64,000 nt of DNA from Povalibacter uvarum (GTDB lineage: Bacteria; Pseudomonadota; Gammaproteobacteria; Steroidobacterales; Steroidobacteraceae). Below, in pieces: positions 40,733 to 50,526 of the stretch. The position numbers and the translations under genes are program-made. Positions within the stretch are counted from its first letter, which is position 1; every line of letters begins with the position of its first letter. The notes below the pieces were generated by a model, which was given only the letters and a program-made list of their open reading frames with translations, made no database searches and had not been told where the DNA came from. Location of the stretch: the NCBI RefSeq assembly GCF_014202975.1, contig NZ_JACHHZ010000002.1, forward strand, positions 806,001 to 870,000, read 5' to 3'.

Positions 40733-42658
40733 TCACAGTCCTGACAGGTCGTCCGCAGGGTAGAGCATGCCGGAGTCGCGCAGCGTCTGCAGGATCTGCT
40801 CGGCCGCCTGCTCCGGTGAGAACAGCGCCGTCCGCAGATGGATCTCGGCGTTCTCGGGGGGCTCATACGGCGAATCGATACCAGTGAAGTTCTTCAGTTC
40901 GCCGCGCCGCGCTTTCCTGTAAAGGCCCTTGGGATCGCGCTTCTCCGCTTCTTCGATCGGCGTATCGACGAACACTTCGAAGAACTCGCCCGACTGCATG
41001 AGCTCCCGGGCCAGCCGGCGCTCGGAACGGAACGGCGAAATGAACGAGACCAGGACGATCAGGCCCGCGTCGACCATGAGCCTGGAGACTTCGGCCACGC
41101 GACGGATGTTCTCGACGCGATCGACATCCGTGAAGCCCAGGTCCTTGTTTAGTCCGTGGCGGACGTTGTCGCCATCGAGGGTGTACGTGTGACGGCCGAT
41201 CGCGTGCAGGCGCTTCTCGACCAGGTTGGCTACCGTCGACTTGCCCGCACCGGAAAGGCCCGTGAACCACAGTACGCACGCCTTCTGGCCTTTCAGCGAC
41301 GCGCGAGCCGTCTTGTTGACGTCGAGCGCCTGCCAGTGAATGTTCTCCGCGCGTCTCAATGCGAAGTTGATGAGTCCGGCGCCAACCGTGTCGTTCGACA
41401 GCTTGTCGATCAGGATGAAACCACCCATCTCGCGATTGTCGGCGTACGCATCGAATGCAATCGGACGATCGAGGCTCAAGTTGCACACGCCGATCTCGTT
41501 GATCTCGAGCTGCTTGGCCGCGAGGTGTTCGAGTGTGTTGACGTTCACCTTGTACTTCGGCGTCGTGATGCTGCCGGTAACGGTTCGCGTCCCGATCTTG
41601 ATCACGTAGGGCCGGCCCGGAAGCATCGGCTCGTCGTGCATCCAGATGATCGTCGCCTGGAACTGGTCGGCGACACCCGGCGGCGAATCGGCTGCGGCGA
41701 TCACGTCGCCACGGCTGATATCGATCTCATCAGTCAGCGTGAGCGTGACCGACTGGCCAGCGACAGCCTGCTCCAGATCGCCATCGTGCGTCACGATGCG
41801 CGACACCTGGCTGGTCCTGCCTGAGGGGAGCGCACGGATCGACTGACCGGCGCGAATCACACCTGTCGCGATCGTGCCCGCGAAGCCCCGGAAATCCTGG
41901 TTCGGTCGGTTGACCCATTGCACGGGCAGACGAAACGGCTGCTGCTGCAGGTCGTCCTCGATCTCGACGGCTTCGAGATAACCCATCAGCGTCGGCCCCT
42001 GGTACCAGGGCATGCGGGTGCTGCCTTCGAGGATGTTGTCGCCTCGCAGCGCCGAGAGCGGAATCGGCTTGATTTCAGTGAGCCCGATCTGCTTCGCGAA
42101 GTCGCGGTACTCGCCGACGATCGTGTCGAAGATCTCCTGCGAGAACTCGACGAGGTCCATCTTGTTGATCGCGAGAACGACGTGTTTGATGCCGAGCAAC
42201 GACACGATGAAGCTGTGACGGCGCGTCTGGGTCAGCACACCCCGACGAGCATCGATCAGGATCACGGCAACATCCGCTGTCGATGCGCCGGTGACCATGT
42301 TGCGCGTGTACTGCTCATGTCCCGGCGTATCCGCCACGATGAACTTGCGTCGGTCGGTCGAGAAGAACCGATACGCGACGTCGATGGTGATGCCTTGCTC
42401 ACGCTCCGCGGCAAGCCCGTCCACCAGCAACGCAAAATCGAGATCGCCCCCCTGCGTTCCGACCTTCTTCGAATCGCTCTCGAGCGCCGCGAGCTGATCC
42501 TCGAAGATCATCTTCGATTCATAGAGCAATCGCCCGATCAGCGTCGACTTGCCGTCATCCACACTGCCGCAGGTGATGAAGCGCAACAGGCTCTTGTGCT
42601 CGTGCGCCTTGAGGTACGCCTGGATGTCGGTGGCGATGAGGTCGGATTTGTGGGACAT
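40733..42658 (-). CDS. cysNC: Fused sulfate adenylyltransferase large subunit / APS kinase (CysN-CysC)
   Basis: Two-step sulfate activation in one chain: GTP-driven ATP sulfurylase subunit 1 and APS kinase. From ATG 42658 it is 641 residues with a strong GGAGG upstream. The GTPase domain has G1 GSVDDGKST (31-39), [17 protein letters not shown] and NKMDLV. The APS kinase domain starts at GLSGAGKST (467-475), with [15 protein letters not shown] and [10 protein letters not shown]. The cysD stop overlaps its start (TGATG), indicating coupling. The name cysNC reflects the fusion. Confidence 0.96.
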   Translation of the reverse strand: MSHKSDLIATDIQAYLKAHEHKSLLRFITCGSVDDGKSTLIGRLLYESKMIFEDQLAALESDSKKVGTQGGDLDFALLVDGLAAEREQGITIDVAYRFFSTDRRKFIVADTPGHEQYTRNMVTGASTADVAVILIDARRGVLTQTRRHSFIVSLLGIKHVVLAINKMDLVEFSQEIFDTIVGEYRDFAKQIGLTEIKPIPLSALRGDNILEGSTRMPWYQGPTLMGYLEAVEIEDDLQQQPFRLPVQWVNRPNQDFRGFAGTIATGVIRAGQSIRALPSGRTSQVSRIVTHDGDLEQAVAGQSVTLTLTDEIDISRGDVIAAADSPPGVADQFQATIIWMHDEPMLPGRPYVIKIGTRTVTGSITTPKYKVNVNTLEHLAAKQLEINEIGVCNLSLDRPIAFDAYADNREMGGFILIDKLSNDTVGAGLINFALRRAENIHWQALDVNKTARASLKGQKACVLWFTGLSGAGKSTVANLVEKRLHAIGRHTYTLDGDNVRHGLNKDLGFTDVDRVENIRRVAEVSRLMVDAGLIVLVSFISPFRSERRLARELMQSGEFFEVFVDTPIEEAEKRDPKGLYRKARRGELKNFTGIDSPYEPPENAEIHLRTALFSPEQAAEQILQTLRDSGMLYPADDLSGL

Positions 42659-43572
42659 CAGAAATATCCCTCCTGCTTCTTCTTCTCCATCGACGCGGCG
42701 CTGTCGTGATCGATCATGCGGCCTTGTCGTTCGGAGCTCGTGGTCAGCAGCATTTCCTGGATGATCGCCGGCAGGGTGTCGGCGCGGCTCTCGATTGCGC
42801 CGGTCAGCGGGTAGCAGCCCAGGGTGCGGAAGCGGACCCATTTCGTATCGGGCTTTTCGCCGGGCGCGAGCGGCATGCGCTCGTCGTCGACCATGATCAA
42901 CGCACCGTCGCGTTTCACGACGGGTCGTGGCGCGGAGAAGTACAGCGGCACGATCGGAATCTTTTCCAGGAAGATGTACTGCCAGATATCGAGCTCGGTC
43001 CAGTTCGACAACGGGAACACGCGCAGGCTTTCGCCCGAGTGTTTGCGTGCGTTGTAGAGGCGCCAGAGCTCTGGACGCTGGCGTTTCGGATCCCAGCGAT
43101 GCTGCGCCGAACGGAAAGAGAACACGCGTTCCTTGGCGCGGGATTTTTCCTCGTCGCGTCGTGCGCCGCCGAAGGCCGCGTCGAAACCGTATTTGTCGAG
43201 TGCCTGCTTGAGGCCCTGGGTCTTCATCACATCCGTATGGACGGCTGATCCGTGCGTGAACGGACCGATGCCGCGAGCCAGGCCGTCAGGATTGGTGTGG
43301 ACCAGCAATTCCAGACCGAGCTTCGCCACCATCTCTTCGCGGAAGGCGATCATTTCCCGGAATTTCCAGGTCGTGTCGACGTGCAGCAGGGGGAACGGCG
43401 GCTTGGCGGGATAGAACGCCTTCATGGCCAGGTGCAGCATCACTGAGCTGTCCTTGCCGATGGAGTACAGCATCACAGGCCGCTCGCACTCGGCCACGAC
43501 TTCGCGAAGGATGTGGATGCTCTCGGCTTCCAGGCGCTGCAGGTGCGTCAGTCGGGCGGGCGAAAGGGTCAT
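42658..43572 (-). CDS. cysD: Sulfate adenylyltransferase subunit 2
   Basis: Small catalytic subunit of ATP sulfurylase, 304 residues. The PP-loop motif is [13 protein letters not shown] (36-48). PLFVHVDT-like and [17 protein letters not shown] segments are present, with [19 protein letters not shown] near the C-terminus. It is the first gene of the sulfate-activation operon. Reduction genes (cysH, cysIJ) are not in the window, so PAPS may also serve sulfation. Confidence 0.96.
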   Translation of the reverse strand: MTLSPARLTHLQRLEAESIHILREVVAECERPVMLYSIGKDSSVMLHLAMKAFYPAKPPFPLLHVDTTWKFREMIAFREEMVAKLGLELLVHTNPDGLARGIGPFTHGSAVHTDVMKTQGLKQALDKYGFDAAFGGARRDEEKSRAKERVFSFRSAQHRWDPKRQRPELWRLYNARKHSGESLRVFPLSNWTELDIWQYIFLEKIPIVPLYFSAPRPVVKRDGALIMVDDERMPLAPGEKPDTKWVRFRTLGCYPLTGAIESRADTLPAIIQEMLLTTSSERQGRMIDHDSAASMEKKKQEGYF

Positions 43573-43901
43573 GTCTTATCGATGCTTCAACGGCAATGGG
43601 CTTGAACGGCGATGGCGCCGGTTACGGCCTGGTCACAGGGGCAGCGATTGTGCTCGAACGGCGCAAAGCTGCATATCGCAGTCCAGACCGAGCACAGCAC
43701 GGAACGTTATAAGCGCGCCGCGGTCATTCGATCGGCGGAATTCGCCGTCGATTCAGGGACCTGCGGGTTACGATCGGTAACACTTCTTTTCCCCCTGTAA
43801 CTGCGGACTTGTTCATGATCCGCCCGCATCAGCGCCCCAGGTCATCCAGGTGGGCCATTTGAGCGGCCCTCGAGCGGGGCGGTAGTCGAGGAGGGGATCG
43901 T
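43573..43901. other. Divergent intergenic region cysD / exporter
   Basis: A 329-bp non-coding region that should hold divergent promoters for cysDNCQ (leftward) and the tripartite exporter (rightward). A TTATAA at 43709-43714 could belong to a leftward -10 element, but no consensus pair is convincing. I see no repeat element, RNA gene or coding frame with a ribosome site. Confidence 0.4.
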
Positions 43902-45323
43902 TTGCTGGATTCGCTGAAATCCCTGGCTTTTCGCGGCGGCACCCTGTTGCTGGCCGGCCTCCTGACGGCATGCGCCGTCGGGCCGGACTACCGCGAACCG
44001 GAAGTCCCCGTCCCGGATACCTGGCATTCGCCGCAGCCGTCGGATGCCCGTGTCGAGGGGCCCGACTCGCCGACGCTGGCGAGCTGGTGGACGGTCCTCA
44101 ACGACCCCACGCTCAACCAGCTGATTGACCAGGCGCTGGCCGAGAACAAGACCGTGCGGCAGGCAAGTGCCCGCGTCATCGAAGCCCGGGCGCGGCGGGG
44201 CATTGCCGCCGCGTCCCTCTGGCCGGCCGTCGATGCGTCGGCCGGCGCCACGCGCTCGGACTCCGACGTCAGCACCGGCCCGAACGAAAACTATGACGCT
44301 GGCCTCGACGCGGGTTGGGAAATCGATCTGTTCGGCGGCAAGCGTCGCTCGCTGGAAGCCGCCACTGCCTCGCTCGCAGCCACCGAAGCGGATCTGCGCG
44401 ATGTGCTGATCACGCTGCTCGGCGATGTCGCCCTCAACTACGTCAATGTCCGCACGGCGCAGGCACGTCTCACGTATGCCGAGCGCAATCTCGAGTCCCA
44501 GCGCGAAGTCGTCGACATCACCGGCTGGCGCGCCGAAGCGGGTCTCGCGACTGTGCTCGATGTCGAACAGGCCAAGAGCAGCTACGCGCAGACGCTCGCG
44601 GCGTTGCCTTCGCTCGAGTCGAGTCTCGAAGCGTCGAAGAACCGACTGGCTGTGCTGACGGGCCAGACTCCGGGCGCGCTCGAAGCCGTCCTGAATGAAC
44701 GCAAACCGATTCCCGTCGCGCCGACGCAAGTCGTATCGAGCGTGCCGGCCGACGTGTTGCGGCGCCGACCCGATATTCGCAGTGCCGAACGCGCACTCGC
44801 GGCTCAGACCGCGCAGGTCGGCGTTGCGACTGCCGAGCTGTATCCCAGCCTCACTCTTGGCGGCTCGATCGGCGTGACGGCCGGCAGCGCAAGCGACCTG
44901 CTCTCCGATGGTCTGCAGTCGAGTCGCTATGGCCTGACACTCAACATGCCCATCTTCCGCGCCGGCGCACTGCGCCAGAACATCAAGGCGCAGAACGCGG
45001 TCGTCGATCAGGCGCTCGCCGCGTACGAAGCGACGGTGCTCGGAGCTTATGAAGAAGTCGAGAACGCGCTGACCGACTGGGTGAATGAACAGCGACGCCA
45101 TGCGGCGCTGATCGACGCCGCGACGAGCGCGCGGCTGGCGAGCGAACTCGCGCTGACGCAGTACAACTCCGGACTGGTCGATTTCCAGACCGTGCTCACC
45201 GCGGACCGGCAACTGATCTCTTCCGAGGACTCGCTCGCCGTCAGCGATGGCGAGCTCACCTCCAATCTCATCCGCCTTTACAAGGCGCTGGGCGGCGGCT
45301 GGTCCGTCTATCCGGCGCAATGA
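43902..45323 (+). CDS. RND/ABC-type outer-membrane efflux lipoprotein (NodT/OprM family)
   Basis: Outer-membrane channel of a tripartite exporter, 473 residues. It starts at TTG 43902, behind an excellent GAGGAGGGG. The lipobox LTAC gives lipid-linked Cys24, followed by VGPDYREPEVPVPDTW, typical of NodT-type proteins. Two outer-membrane efflux repeats follow, with WEIDLFGGKRRSLEAA and PADVLRRRPDIRSAERALAA. It begins the gene set with the MacA-like adaptor and MacB-like ABC genes downstream. Confidence 0.92.
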   Translation: MLDSLKSLAFRGGTLLLAGLLTACAVGPDYREPEVPVPDTWHSPQPSDARVEGPDSPTLASWWTVLNDPTLNQLIDQALAENKTVRQASARVIEARARRGIAAASLWPAVDASAGATRSDSDVSTGPNENYDAGLDAGWEIDLFGGKRRSLEAATASLAATEADLRDVLITLLGDVALNYVNVRTAQARLTYAERNLESQREVVDITGWRAEAGLATVLDVEQAKSSYAQTLAALPSLESSLEASKNRLAVLTGQTPGALEAVLNERKPIPVAPTQVVSSVPADVLRRRPDIRSAERALAAQTAQVGVATAELYPSLTLGGSIGVTAGSASDLLSDGLQSSRYGLTLNMPIFRAGALRQNIKAQNAVVDQALAAYEATVLGAYEEVENALTDWVNEQRRHAALIDAATSARLASELALTQYNSGLVDFQTVLTADRQLISSEDSLAVSDGELTSNLIRLYKALGGGWSVYPAQ

Positions 45324-45378
45324 GAACAGATATGGAAAGCACGCATCGCTTTGCTTCGGGTTCGCGAGAGGTACTGTC

Positions 45379-46803
45379 GTGAGCACGACCGAAACCACAC
45401 CTTCATCCGAAGTCGCCGAAACCCTGGCGCTGGACGGCCAGCGGGACCCCGCGCCGTGGCGACGCTGGGTGAAATGGGGCGTGCTTGCGCTGGTTCTGCT
45501 GGGCGCGGCGTATTTCTTTTTCGGGCGCGCGGGCACGGCTCAGACCAAGTACGTGACTCAGGAAGTAACCCAGGGCGAACTCACCGTCACGGTTACCGCG
45601 ACGGGCAATCTCGAACCGCGCAACCAGGTCGATATCGGCGTCGAGCTCTCCGGCACCGTGCGCAATGTTCTCGTCGATGTGAACGACGTCGTGAAGAAGG
45701 GGCAGCTCCTCGCCCAGCTCGATACGACTCGTCTGAATGCGCAGCTGCTTCAGGCCCGCAGCTCGCTCGCCTCGGCCGAAGCTCGCGTACTGCAGGCGAT
45801 CGCGAGCGAGAAGGAAGCGACAGCGAACTATCAGCGCCTGTTGAAAGTGCGCGAGCTGAGCAACAACAAGATTCCTTCGCAGCAGGATCTCGACGTAGCT
45901 GAAGCCGCGGTGGCGCGCGCGGATGGAGAACAGGCGGCCGCCAAGGCCTCCGTCTCGCAAGCGCGCGGCAGCCTCGAAACGGTGTTGACAGACCTGGCCA
46001 AGGCGGAGATCCGCTCGCCCATCAACGGCGTGGTGCTCGTGAGATCGGTCGAGCCCGGCCAGACCGTTGCCTCGTCGCTGCAGGCGCCCGTGTTGTTCAC
46101 ACTCGCGGAAGACCTGAAGAAGATGGAACTTCACGTCGCCGTGGACGAAGCGGACGTCGGATCGGTCCAGAACGGCCAGCAGGCCACGTTCACAGTCGAC
46201 GCGTTCCCTTCGCGCCGGTTCTCCGCGCACATCACGCAGGTTCACTTCGCTTCGAGCAACACGCAGAAGAGCTCGTCGTCGACTTCGCAGGCCAGCGCGA
46301 CTTCGACCGGCGTCGTCACCTACGAAACGGTGCTGGAAGTCGACAATTCCGAGTTGCTGCTTCGTCCGGGCATGACCGCGACGGCGGAGATCGTGACCAC
46401 GAATATCACCGACGCGCTCCTGATACCGAATGCGGCGCTGCGCTTCACGCCGGAGGGTGTCGATGTTCCGGGCGCGCCCGCTGCACAGCAGCGCAGCGCA
46501 CTATCGGCAATCATGCCGCAGATGGGTCGCCGGCCGAACTTCGGCCAGCAGCAGGGCGGCGGCAATCGCCGCATGGGCCGCGCGTGGATTCTCGAGGACG
46601 GCAAGCCTGCGATGGTGATGTTCCGGCCGGGTGCGACCGACGGTCGCGTGACTCAGGTGCTGCCGATCGGCGAGATGCCGAACGCGAACCGCATGAACAA
46701 CGCACCGCCTGAAGTCGTCGAGCGGATGAAGAAGGCGATGGAGCGCAAGCTCGAGGCCGGCACGGCCGTCATCGTCGACGCCGAAACGCCGCAGAAGTCA
46801 TGA
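45379..46803 (+). CDS. MacA-like periplasmic adaptor (HlyD family)
   Basis: Membrane-fusion subunit that links the inner-membrane ABC transporter to the outer-membrane channel. GTG 45379 (AGAGG upstream) gives 474 residues. It has a membrane anchor (about 31-49), a lipoyl/barrel-sandwich domain (GNLEPRNQVDIGVELSGTVR), a coiled-coil hairpin (about 120-200) and a beta-barrel. A low-complexity insert near MGRRPNFGQQQGGGNRRMGR is unusual. It overlaps the ATPase gene by 4 bp (ATGA). Confidence 0.9.
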   Translation: MSTTETTPSSEVAETLALDGQRDPAPWRRWVKWGVLALVLLGAAYFFFGRAGTAQTKYVTQEVTQGELTVTVTATGNLEPRNQVDIGVELSGTVRNVLVDVNDVVKKGQLLAQLDTTRLNAQLLQARSSLASAEARVLQAIASEKEATANYQRLLKVRELSNNKIPSQQDLDVAEAAVARADGEQAAAKASVSQARGSLETVLTDLAKAEIRSPINGVVLVRSVEPGQTVASSLQAPVLFTLAEDLKKMELHVAVDEADVGSVQNGQQATFTVDAFPSRRFSAHITQVHFASSNTQKSSSSTSQASATSTGVVTYETVLEVDNSELLLRPGMTATAEIVTTNITDALLIPNAALRFTPEGVDVPGAPAAQQRSALSAIMPQMGRRPNFGQQQGGGNRRMGRAWILEDGKPAMVMFRPGATDGRVTQVLPIGEMPNANRMNNAPPEVVERMKKAMERKLEAGTAVIVDAETPQKS

Positions 46804-47528
46804 CCGGTATGCCCTCCGCGCCGCAGCCCGTAATCGACCTGTCGCAGGTGACCAAGGTCTACGGTCACGGCGCAGGCGAAGTCCGCGCGCTGCGCGGTAT
46901 CGATCTGCGGATCTTTCCGGGCGAGTTCGTCGCGGTGATGGGGCCGAGCGGTGGCGGCAAGTCCACGTGCATGAACATTCTCGGCTGTCTCGACACGCCG
47001 ACCAGCGGTACCTATCGCTTTCTCGGCGTGCCCGTCGGTGAGATGACCGCGGATCAGCGGGCGTTGCTGCGGCGAAACTACCTCGGCTTCGTTTTCCAGG
47101 GATTCAATCTGCTCAGCCGCACGAGTGCGCTCGAAAACGTCGAGCTGCCGTTGATCTATCGGCATGTGCCCAAGGAAGAGCGGCACGAACGTGCGCGAAA
47201 GGCGCTGCGCGAAGTGGGGCTCACCGGCCGCGAATCGCACGTGCCGAGCGAACTCTCGGGCGGTCAACAGCAGCGTGTCGCGATTGCGCGTGCAATCGTG
47301 TCGGAGCCGAAGGTGCTGTTCGCGGACGAGCCCACCGGCAATCTCGATACGGCGACCAGCGCCGAGATCATGAAGGTGCTGACAGCACTGAACGAAGAGC
47401 GCGGCATCACCATCGCCATGGTTACGCACGAGCCCGACATCGCTGCCTGGACCCGCCGTATCGTCCGGTTTCGCGACGGCACGATCGAGAGCGATGAGGC
47501 GAATGCGCCAGTGAGGACGGGGGCATGA
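46800..47528 (+). CDS. MacB/LolD-type ABC transporter ATP-binding protein
   Basis: ATPase of the exporter, 242 residues. Walker A is GPSGGGKST, the signature is LSGGQQQR, Walker B is VLFADEPTGNLD, and the H-loop is MVTHEP. KVYGHGAGEVRALRGIDLRI is typical of the MacB/LolD group. Here the ATPase and permease are separate genes, whereas E. coli MacB is a single fused chain. A heptad element lies between this gene and the permease. Confidence 0.93.
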   Translation: MTGMPSAPQPVIDLSQVTKVYGHGAGEVRALRGIDLRIFPGEFVAVMGPSGGGKSTCMNILGCLDTPTSGTYRFLGVPVGEMTADQRALLRRNYLGFVFQGFNLLSRTSALENVELPLIYRHVPKEERHERARKALREVGLTGRESHVPSELSGGQQQRVAIARAIVSEPKVLFADEPTGNLDTATSAEIMKVLTALNEERGITIAMVTHEPDIAAWTRRIVRFRDGTIESDEANAPVRTGA

Positions 47529-47533
47529 GAACG

Positions 47534-47626
47534 CAGGCGCGAGGCTTGAGCCGCGAGGCGCGAGCCAGAACGAGAGGGTACGGATTCTCAGGCTCACGCC
47601 TCACGCCTCAAGCCTCGTGCCTTCTG
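47534..47626. repeat. Heptad element 14 (exporter ATPase-permease)
   Basis: The left arm (47534-47570) has GAGGCTT, GAGCCGC and GAGGCGC units ending GAGCCAGAA. The right arm (47583-47626) begins GATTCTCAGGCTCACGCCTC and ends GCCTTCTGG. The loop is only 12 nt. It starts 5 bp after the ATPase stop and ends 8 bp before the permease ATG, leaving no normal ribosome site. Confidence 0.88.
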
Positions 47627-47634
47627 GTATCCCC

Positions 47635-48846
47635 ATGTTCCTGAACGCCATCGTCCTCGCCCTGCGAGAAATCCGCCGCAACGTGCTGCGCTCGTCGCTC
47701 ACGATCCTCGGCATCGTCATCGGCGTGGCCGCCGTGATCACGATGGTGACGATCGGCGAAGGCGCGACGGCTCAGGTGCAGGCAGATATCAGCAAGCTCG
47801 GCACGAACCTGCTGCAGGTGTTTCGCGGCCAGGGATTCGGCGGGCCTGGTGGCGCGCGCATGGCGGCGCCGCCTTTCGAGATGGCAGATGTGCAGGCCAT
47901 CGAGAACGAGATCTCCGGAGTCGCGGCTGTTGCGCCGTCGTCCAACAGCGGTGCGCAAGCGATCTACGGCAACAACAACTGGCAGACCCAGATCACCGGC
48001 ACGAACGACAAGTTCCTGCAGGTTCGCGACTGGGCGCTGGCTTCGGGTCGAAACTTCTCGGAGTCGGAGCTCAGGGCCGGAGCGTCGGTCTGCATGATCG
48101 GCAACACGGTACGGCGTGAGCTGTTCGAGAATCAGGATCCGGTGGGCGCCACCATCCGGCTGGGCAAACTGTCGTGCAACGTCATCGGCCTGCTCGAGCC
48201 GAAGGGCCAGTCGGGCTTCGGCCAGGACCAGGACGATCTCGTCGTGATTCCGTTGCGCACACTGCAGCGGCGCATGGCCGGCAATTCGGACGTCGGTGCA
48301 ATTCTCGTCTCGGCTCGCGATGGCGTGTCGACGGAGAAGATGCAGAAGGACATCGAAACGCTGATGCGTGAGCGCCGCAAGATCCGCTCGGGTGCAACAG
48401 ACAATTTCAATGTTCGCGATCTGAAGGAAGTCGCCAGTGCGTTCACGAGCTCGACGCGCGTCCTCACCGCGCTGTTGGGTGCGGTGGCCGCTGTCAGCCT
48501 CATCGTGGGCGGCGTCGGCATCATGAACATCATGCTGGTGTCGGTGACTGAGCGAACACGCGAGATCGGCACTCGCCTCGCAGTCGGGGCAATGGCACGC
48601 GATGTGCTGTTGCAGTTCCTGATCGAAGCGGTCGTGCTCGCCGCGCTTGGCGGACTCATCGGCATCATCCTGGGCCTGACCGCGGGCGCCGCTGCGACAC
48701 ATGCGTTCAAAGTGCCGTTCGTCCTGAATCCGTCGATCGTCATCCTGTCGTTCACGTTTTCTGCCGCCGTGGGAATCGTGTTTGGATACTTCCCGGCGCA
48801 GCGGGCAGCGCAGCTGGATCCGATTGAAGCGTTGCGGCATGAGTAG
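47635..48846 (+). CDS. MacB-type ABC transporter permease
   Basis: Inner-membrane permease of the exporter, 403 residues from ATG 47635. One N-terminal helix (LTILGIVIGVAAVITMV) follows the conserved ALREIRRNVLRSSLT. A large periplasmic MacB_PCD domain comes next, then three C-terminal helices of the FtsX fold, including VGGVGIMNIMLVSVTERTRE and GYFPAQRAAQLDPIEALRHE. The four-helix layout matches MacB. Substrate is unknown; MacAB systems export macrolides, peptides or lipid-like molecules. Confidence 0.92.
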   Translation: MFLNAIVLALREIRRNVLRSSLTILGIVIGVAAVITMVTIGEGATAQVQADISKLGTNLLQVFRGQGFGGPGGARMAAPPFEMADVQAIENEISGVAAVAPSSNSGAQAIYGNNNWQTQITGTNDKFLQVRDWALASGRNFSESELRAGASVCMIGNTVRRELFENQDPVGATIRLGKLSCNVIGLLEPKGQSGFGQDQDDLVVIPLRTLQRRMAGNSDVGAILVSARDGVSTEKMQKDIETLMRERRKIRSGATDNFNVRDLKEVASAFTSSTRVLTALLGAVAAVSLIVGGVGIMNIMLVSVTERTREIGTRLAVGAMARDVLLQFLIEAVVLAALGGLIGIILGLTAGAAATHAFKVPFVLNPSIVILSFTFSAAVGIVFGYFPAQRAAQLDPIEALRHE

Positions 48847-48850
48847 GAAG

Positions 48851-48976
48851 GCCAGCTAGCCGGCTAGTCAGCTAGCCAGAAACTCCGTCACTCCCGCGAA
48901 GGCGGGAGTCCACGCTTGTGCCGGATGGATTCCCGCTTTCGCGGGAATGACCCCTTGATTCCTTGTTCTGGCTTCC
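48851..48976. repeat. Heptad element 15 after the permease, interrupted by a REP-like repeat
   Basis: GCTAGCC/GGCTAGT units (48851-48882) end in TAGCCAGAA. A REP-like repeat follows (48887-48951), then TTCTGGCTTCCCC (48966-48978), the inverse of the core. The most direct reading is that the REP-like repeat occupies the loop of a heptad element. The right arm is reduced to the core plus CTTCC. Confidence 0.7.
48887..48951. repeat. REP-like repeat copy 1 (CCCGC hairpins)
   Basis: GTCACTCCCGCGAAGGCGGG, a spacer, then ATGGATTCCCGCTTTCGCGG and GAATGAC: two hairpins in inverted arrangement. Similar GTCATTCCCGC elements occur at 50344, 60282 and 62663. Such short repeats are common and non-coding in proteobacteria. 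Confidence 0.8.
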
Positions 48977-49046
48977 CCGATTGTTTTCCCTCACTTGTTC
49001 GTCTCACCGAAATGCCGCTGAATCTGGCGGCACCACGGAGACCTGC

Positions 49047-49847
49047 ATGAAGTCGCTTTCAGCTCCCCTGTTCCCGTTGGCTCTGCTCTTCCTGAGTGGT
49101 TGCTCGACGCTGCCCAACGGTCGCGGTTGGGGAGAGAACGCCACGATCGCGCCGGGCTGGGAGCGCGTTCGGGAGTCCGCGGTGAACGCCGCGAAGGATC
49201 CGTGGGTGTGGGGGCCGCTGATCGGTGCCGCTGCATTTCAGATCGATGATTGGGATCGCCGTACTTCCGATTGGGCACGCGAGCACACGCCTGTGTTCGG
49301 GTCGGAGAAGAATGCCGAAGACTGGAGCGATCACCTCCGCGACGCATCCGTGCTGGCGCACTACGTTACGGTCGCCGCGACGCCCAGTGGTCCGGACGCG
49401 GGAGACTGGTTTGCCAACAAGGTAAAGGGGACGCTTGTTGGCATTGCCGCAGTGAGCAGCACCGTCGTCGTGACCAACGGCCTCAAGAGTGCGACGGACC
49501 GCGAGCGGCCGAATGGCGACGACAGCGCGAGTTTCCCGTCGGGCCATACGTCTTCGTCGGCCGTTCACACACGGCTCGCTTCGCGCAATCTGCGCTCCAT
49601 GGACATGAGTTCAGGCTGGCGGCGCACGTTCGATGTCGGCCTGACGGCGATGACGGTCGGCACTTCCTGGGCCCGCATCGAAGCAGGCTGGCACTATCCC
49701 TCCGACACGCTCGTCGGCATGGCGATCGGAAATTTCCTCGCCTCGTTCTTCAATGACGCTTTCCTCGGCCTCGAGAATGAAACGCAGTCGCTCGCCCTGA
49801 GCGCTGTAGAGGACGGCGCGCTCATGCAATGGCACTGGCGATTCTGA
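49047..49847 (+). CDS. PAP2 superfamily phosphatase, predicted lipoprotein
   Basis: A phosphatidic-acid-phosphatase-type enzyme, 266 residues from ATG 49047 (CGGAG upstream). A lipoprotein signal ends in LSGC (Cys19). The three PAP2 motifs are visible: KSATDRERP, SFPSGHTSSSA and ARIEAGWHYPSD. The catalytic His are in PSGH and GWH. Likely substrates are periplasmic lipid phosphates or undecaprenyl pyrophosphate, but the sequence does not decide. The gene stands between repeats and a VOC gene on the same strand. Confidence 0.88.
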   Translation: MKSLSAPLFPLALLFLSGCSTLPNGRGWGENATIAPGWERVRESAVNAAKDPWVWGPLIGAAAFQIDDWDRRTSDWAREHTPVFGSEKNAEDWSDHLRDASVLAHYVTVAATPSGPDAGDWFANKVKGTLVGIAAVSSTVVVTNGLKSATDRERPNGDDSASFPSGHTSSSAVHTRLASRNLRSMDMSSGWRRTFDVGLTAMTVGTSWARIEAGWHYPSDTLVGMAIGNFLASFFNDAFLGLENETQSLALSAVEDGALMQWHWRF

Positions 49848-49911
49848 CCCTGCCATCCGCTGTCATGGTCTGCCGCTATGCTGGGGCTTCAACAATACGA
49901 AGGAGCGAGTC

Positions 49912-50319
49912 ATGGCTGACGAGAATCCCAGCATCCTGTCGCACGTTTCGATCGGCACGAACAACTTCGACCGCGCGCGGGACTTCTACGACCGGGTGCT
50001 GCCCACGCTGGGCTGCAAGAGAGTGATGGAGCATCCCGGAGCGGTCGCCTACGGCAAGCTCTATCCGGAATTCTGGGTGCAGACGCCGATCGACGGCAAA
50101 GCGGCCGCCGTCGGCAACGGCACGCACTTCGGTTTCGTGGCGCCCAGCAAGGAGGCGGTTCATGCGTTCTACGACGCCGCGATCGCGGCGGGTGCGAGAG
50201 GCGACGGTGCGCCGGGACCCCGTGAAGAGTACGGTGCCCCGTACTACGGCTGCTTCCTGCGGGATCTCGACGGCCACAAGATCGAAGCTGCGTTCTGGGA
50301 TTTCTCGATGCAGGTTTGA
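49912..50319 (+). CDS. VOC (glyoxalase/bleomycin-resistance) family protein
   Basis: A 135-residue metal-dependent VOC fold protein: ILSHVSIGTNNFDRARDFYD, then THFGFVAPSKEAVHAFYDAA and the terminal FLRDLDGHKIEAAFWD. Candidate metal ligands are His11, His72 and Glu129. The substrate is unknown; the group contains lyases and dioxygenase-like proteins. The ATG has GGAG in AAGGAGCGAGTC upstream. Confidence 0.87.
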   Translation: MADENPSILSHVSIGTNNFDRARDFYDRVLPTLGCKRVMEHPGAVAYGKLYPEFWVQTPIDGKAAAVGNGTHFGFVAPSKEAVHAFYDAAIAAGARGDGAPGPREEYGAPYYGCFLRDLDGHKIEAAFWDFSMQV

Positions 50320-50343
50320 CGCGCCCGCACATGGCTGCAAGCT

Positions 50344-50409
50344 GTCACACCCGTGTACGCGGGCGTCCATCCGGTCCGCCAGATGGATTCCCGCTTGCGC
50401 GGGAATGAC
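50344..50409. repeat. REP-like repeat copy 2
   Basis: GTCACACCCGTGTACGCGGG, a spacer, then ATGGATTCCCGCTTGCGCGG and GAATGAC. It has the same two-hairpin arrangement as the copy at 48887, with a diverged first hairpin. It lies between the VOC gene and the beta-barrel gene. Confidence 0.78.
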
Positions 50410-50526
50410 ACTAGGCCTGAAAAATCACGGAAATTGTGACGTCTTCAACACTGGCACCGAGGCACGGTGCCGTGTAATCCCTGCGCCCGACCCGTCGGGC
50501 ATCACCATAAATCATTTGGGAGAGGG

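Noticed and set aside
43612-43800. 62-codon frame in the cysD/exporter gap
   Set aside because: No ribosome site, no hydrophobic or domain-like pattern, and a position where promoters are expected.
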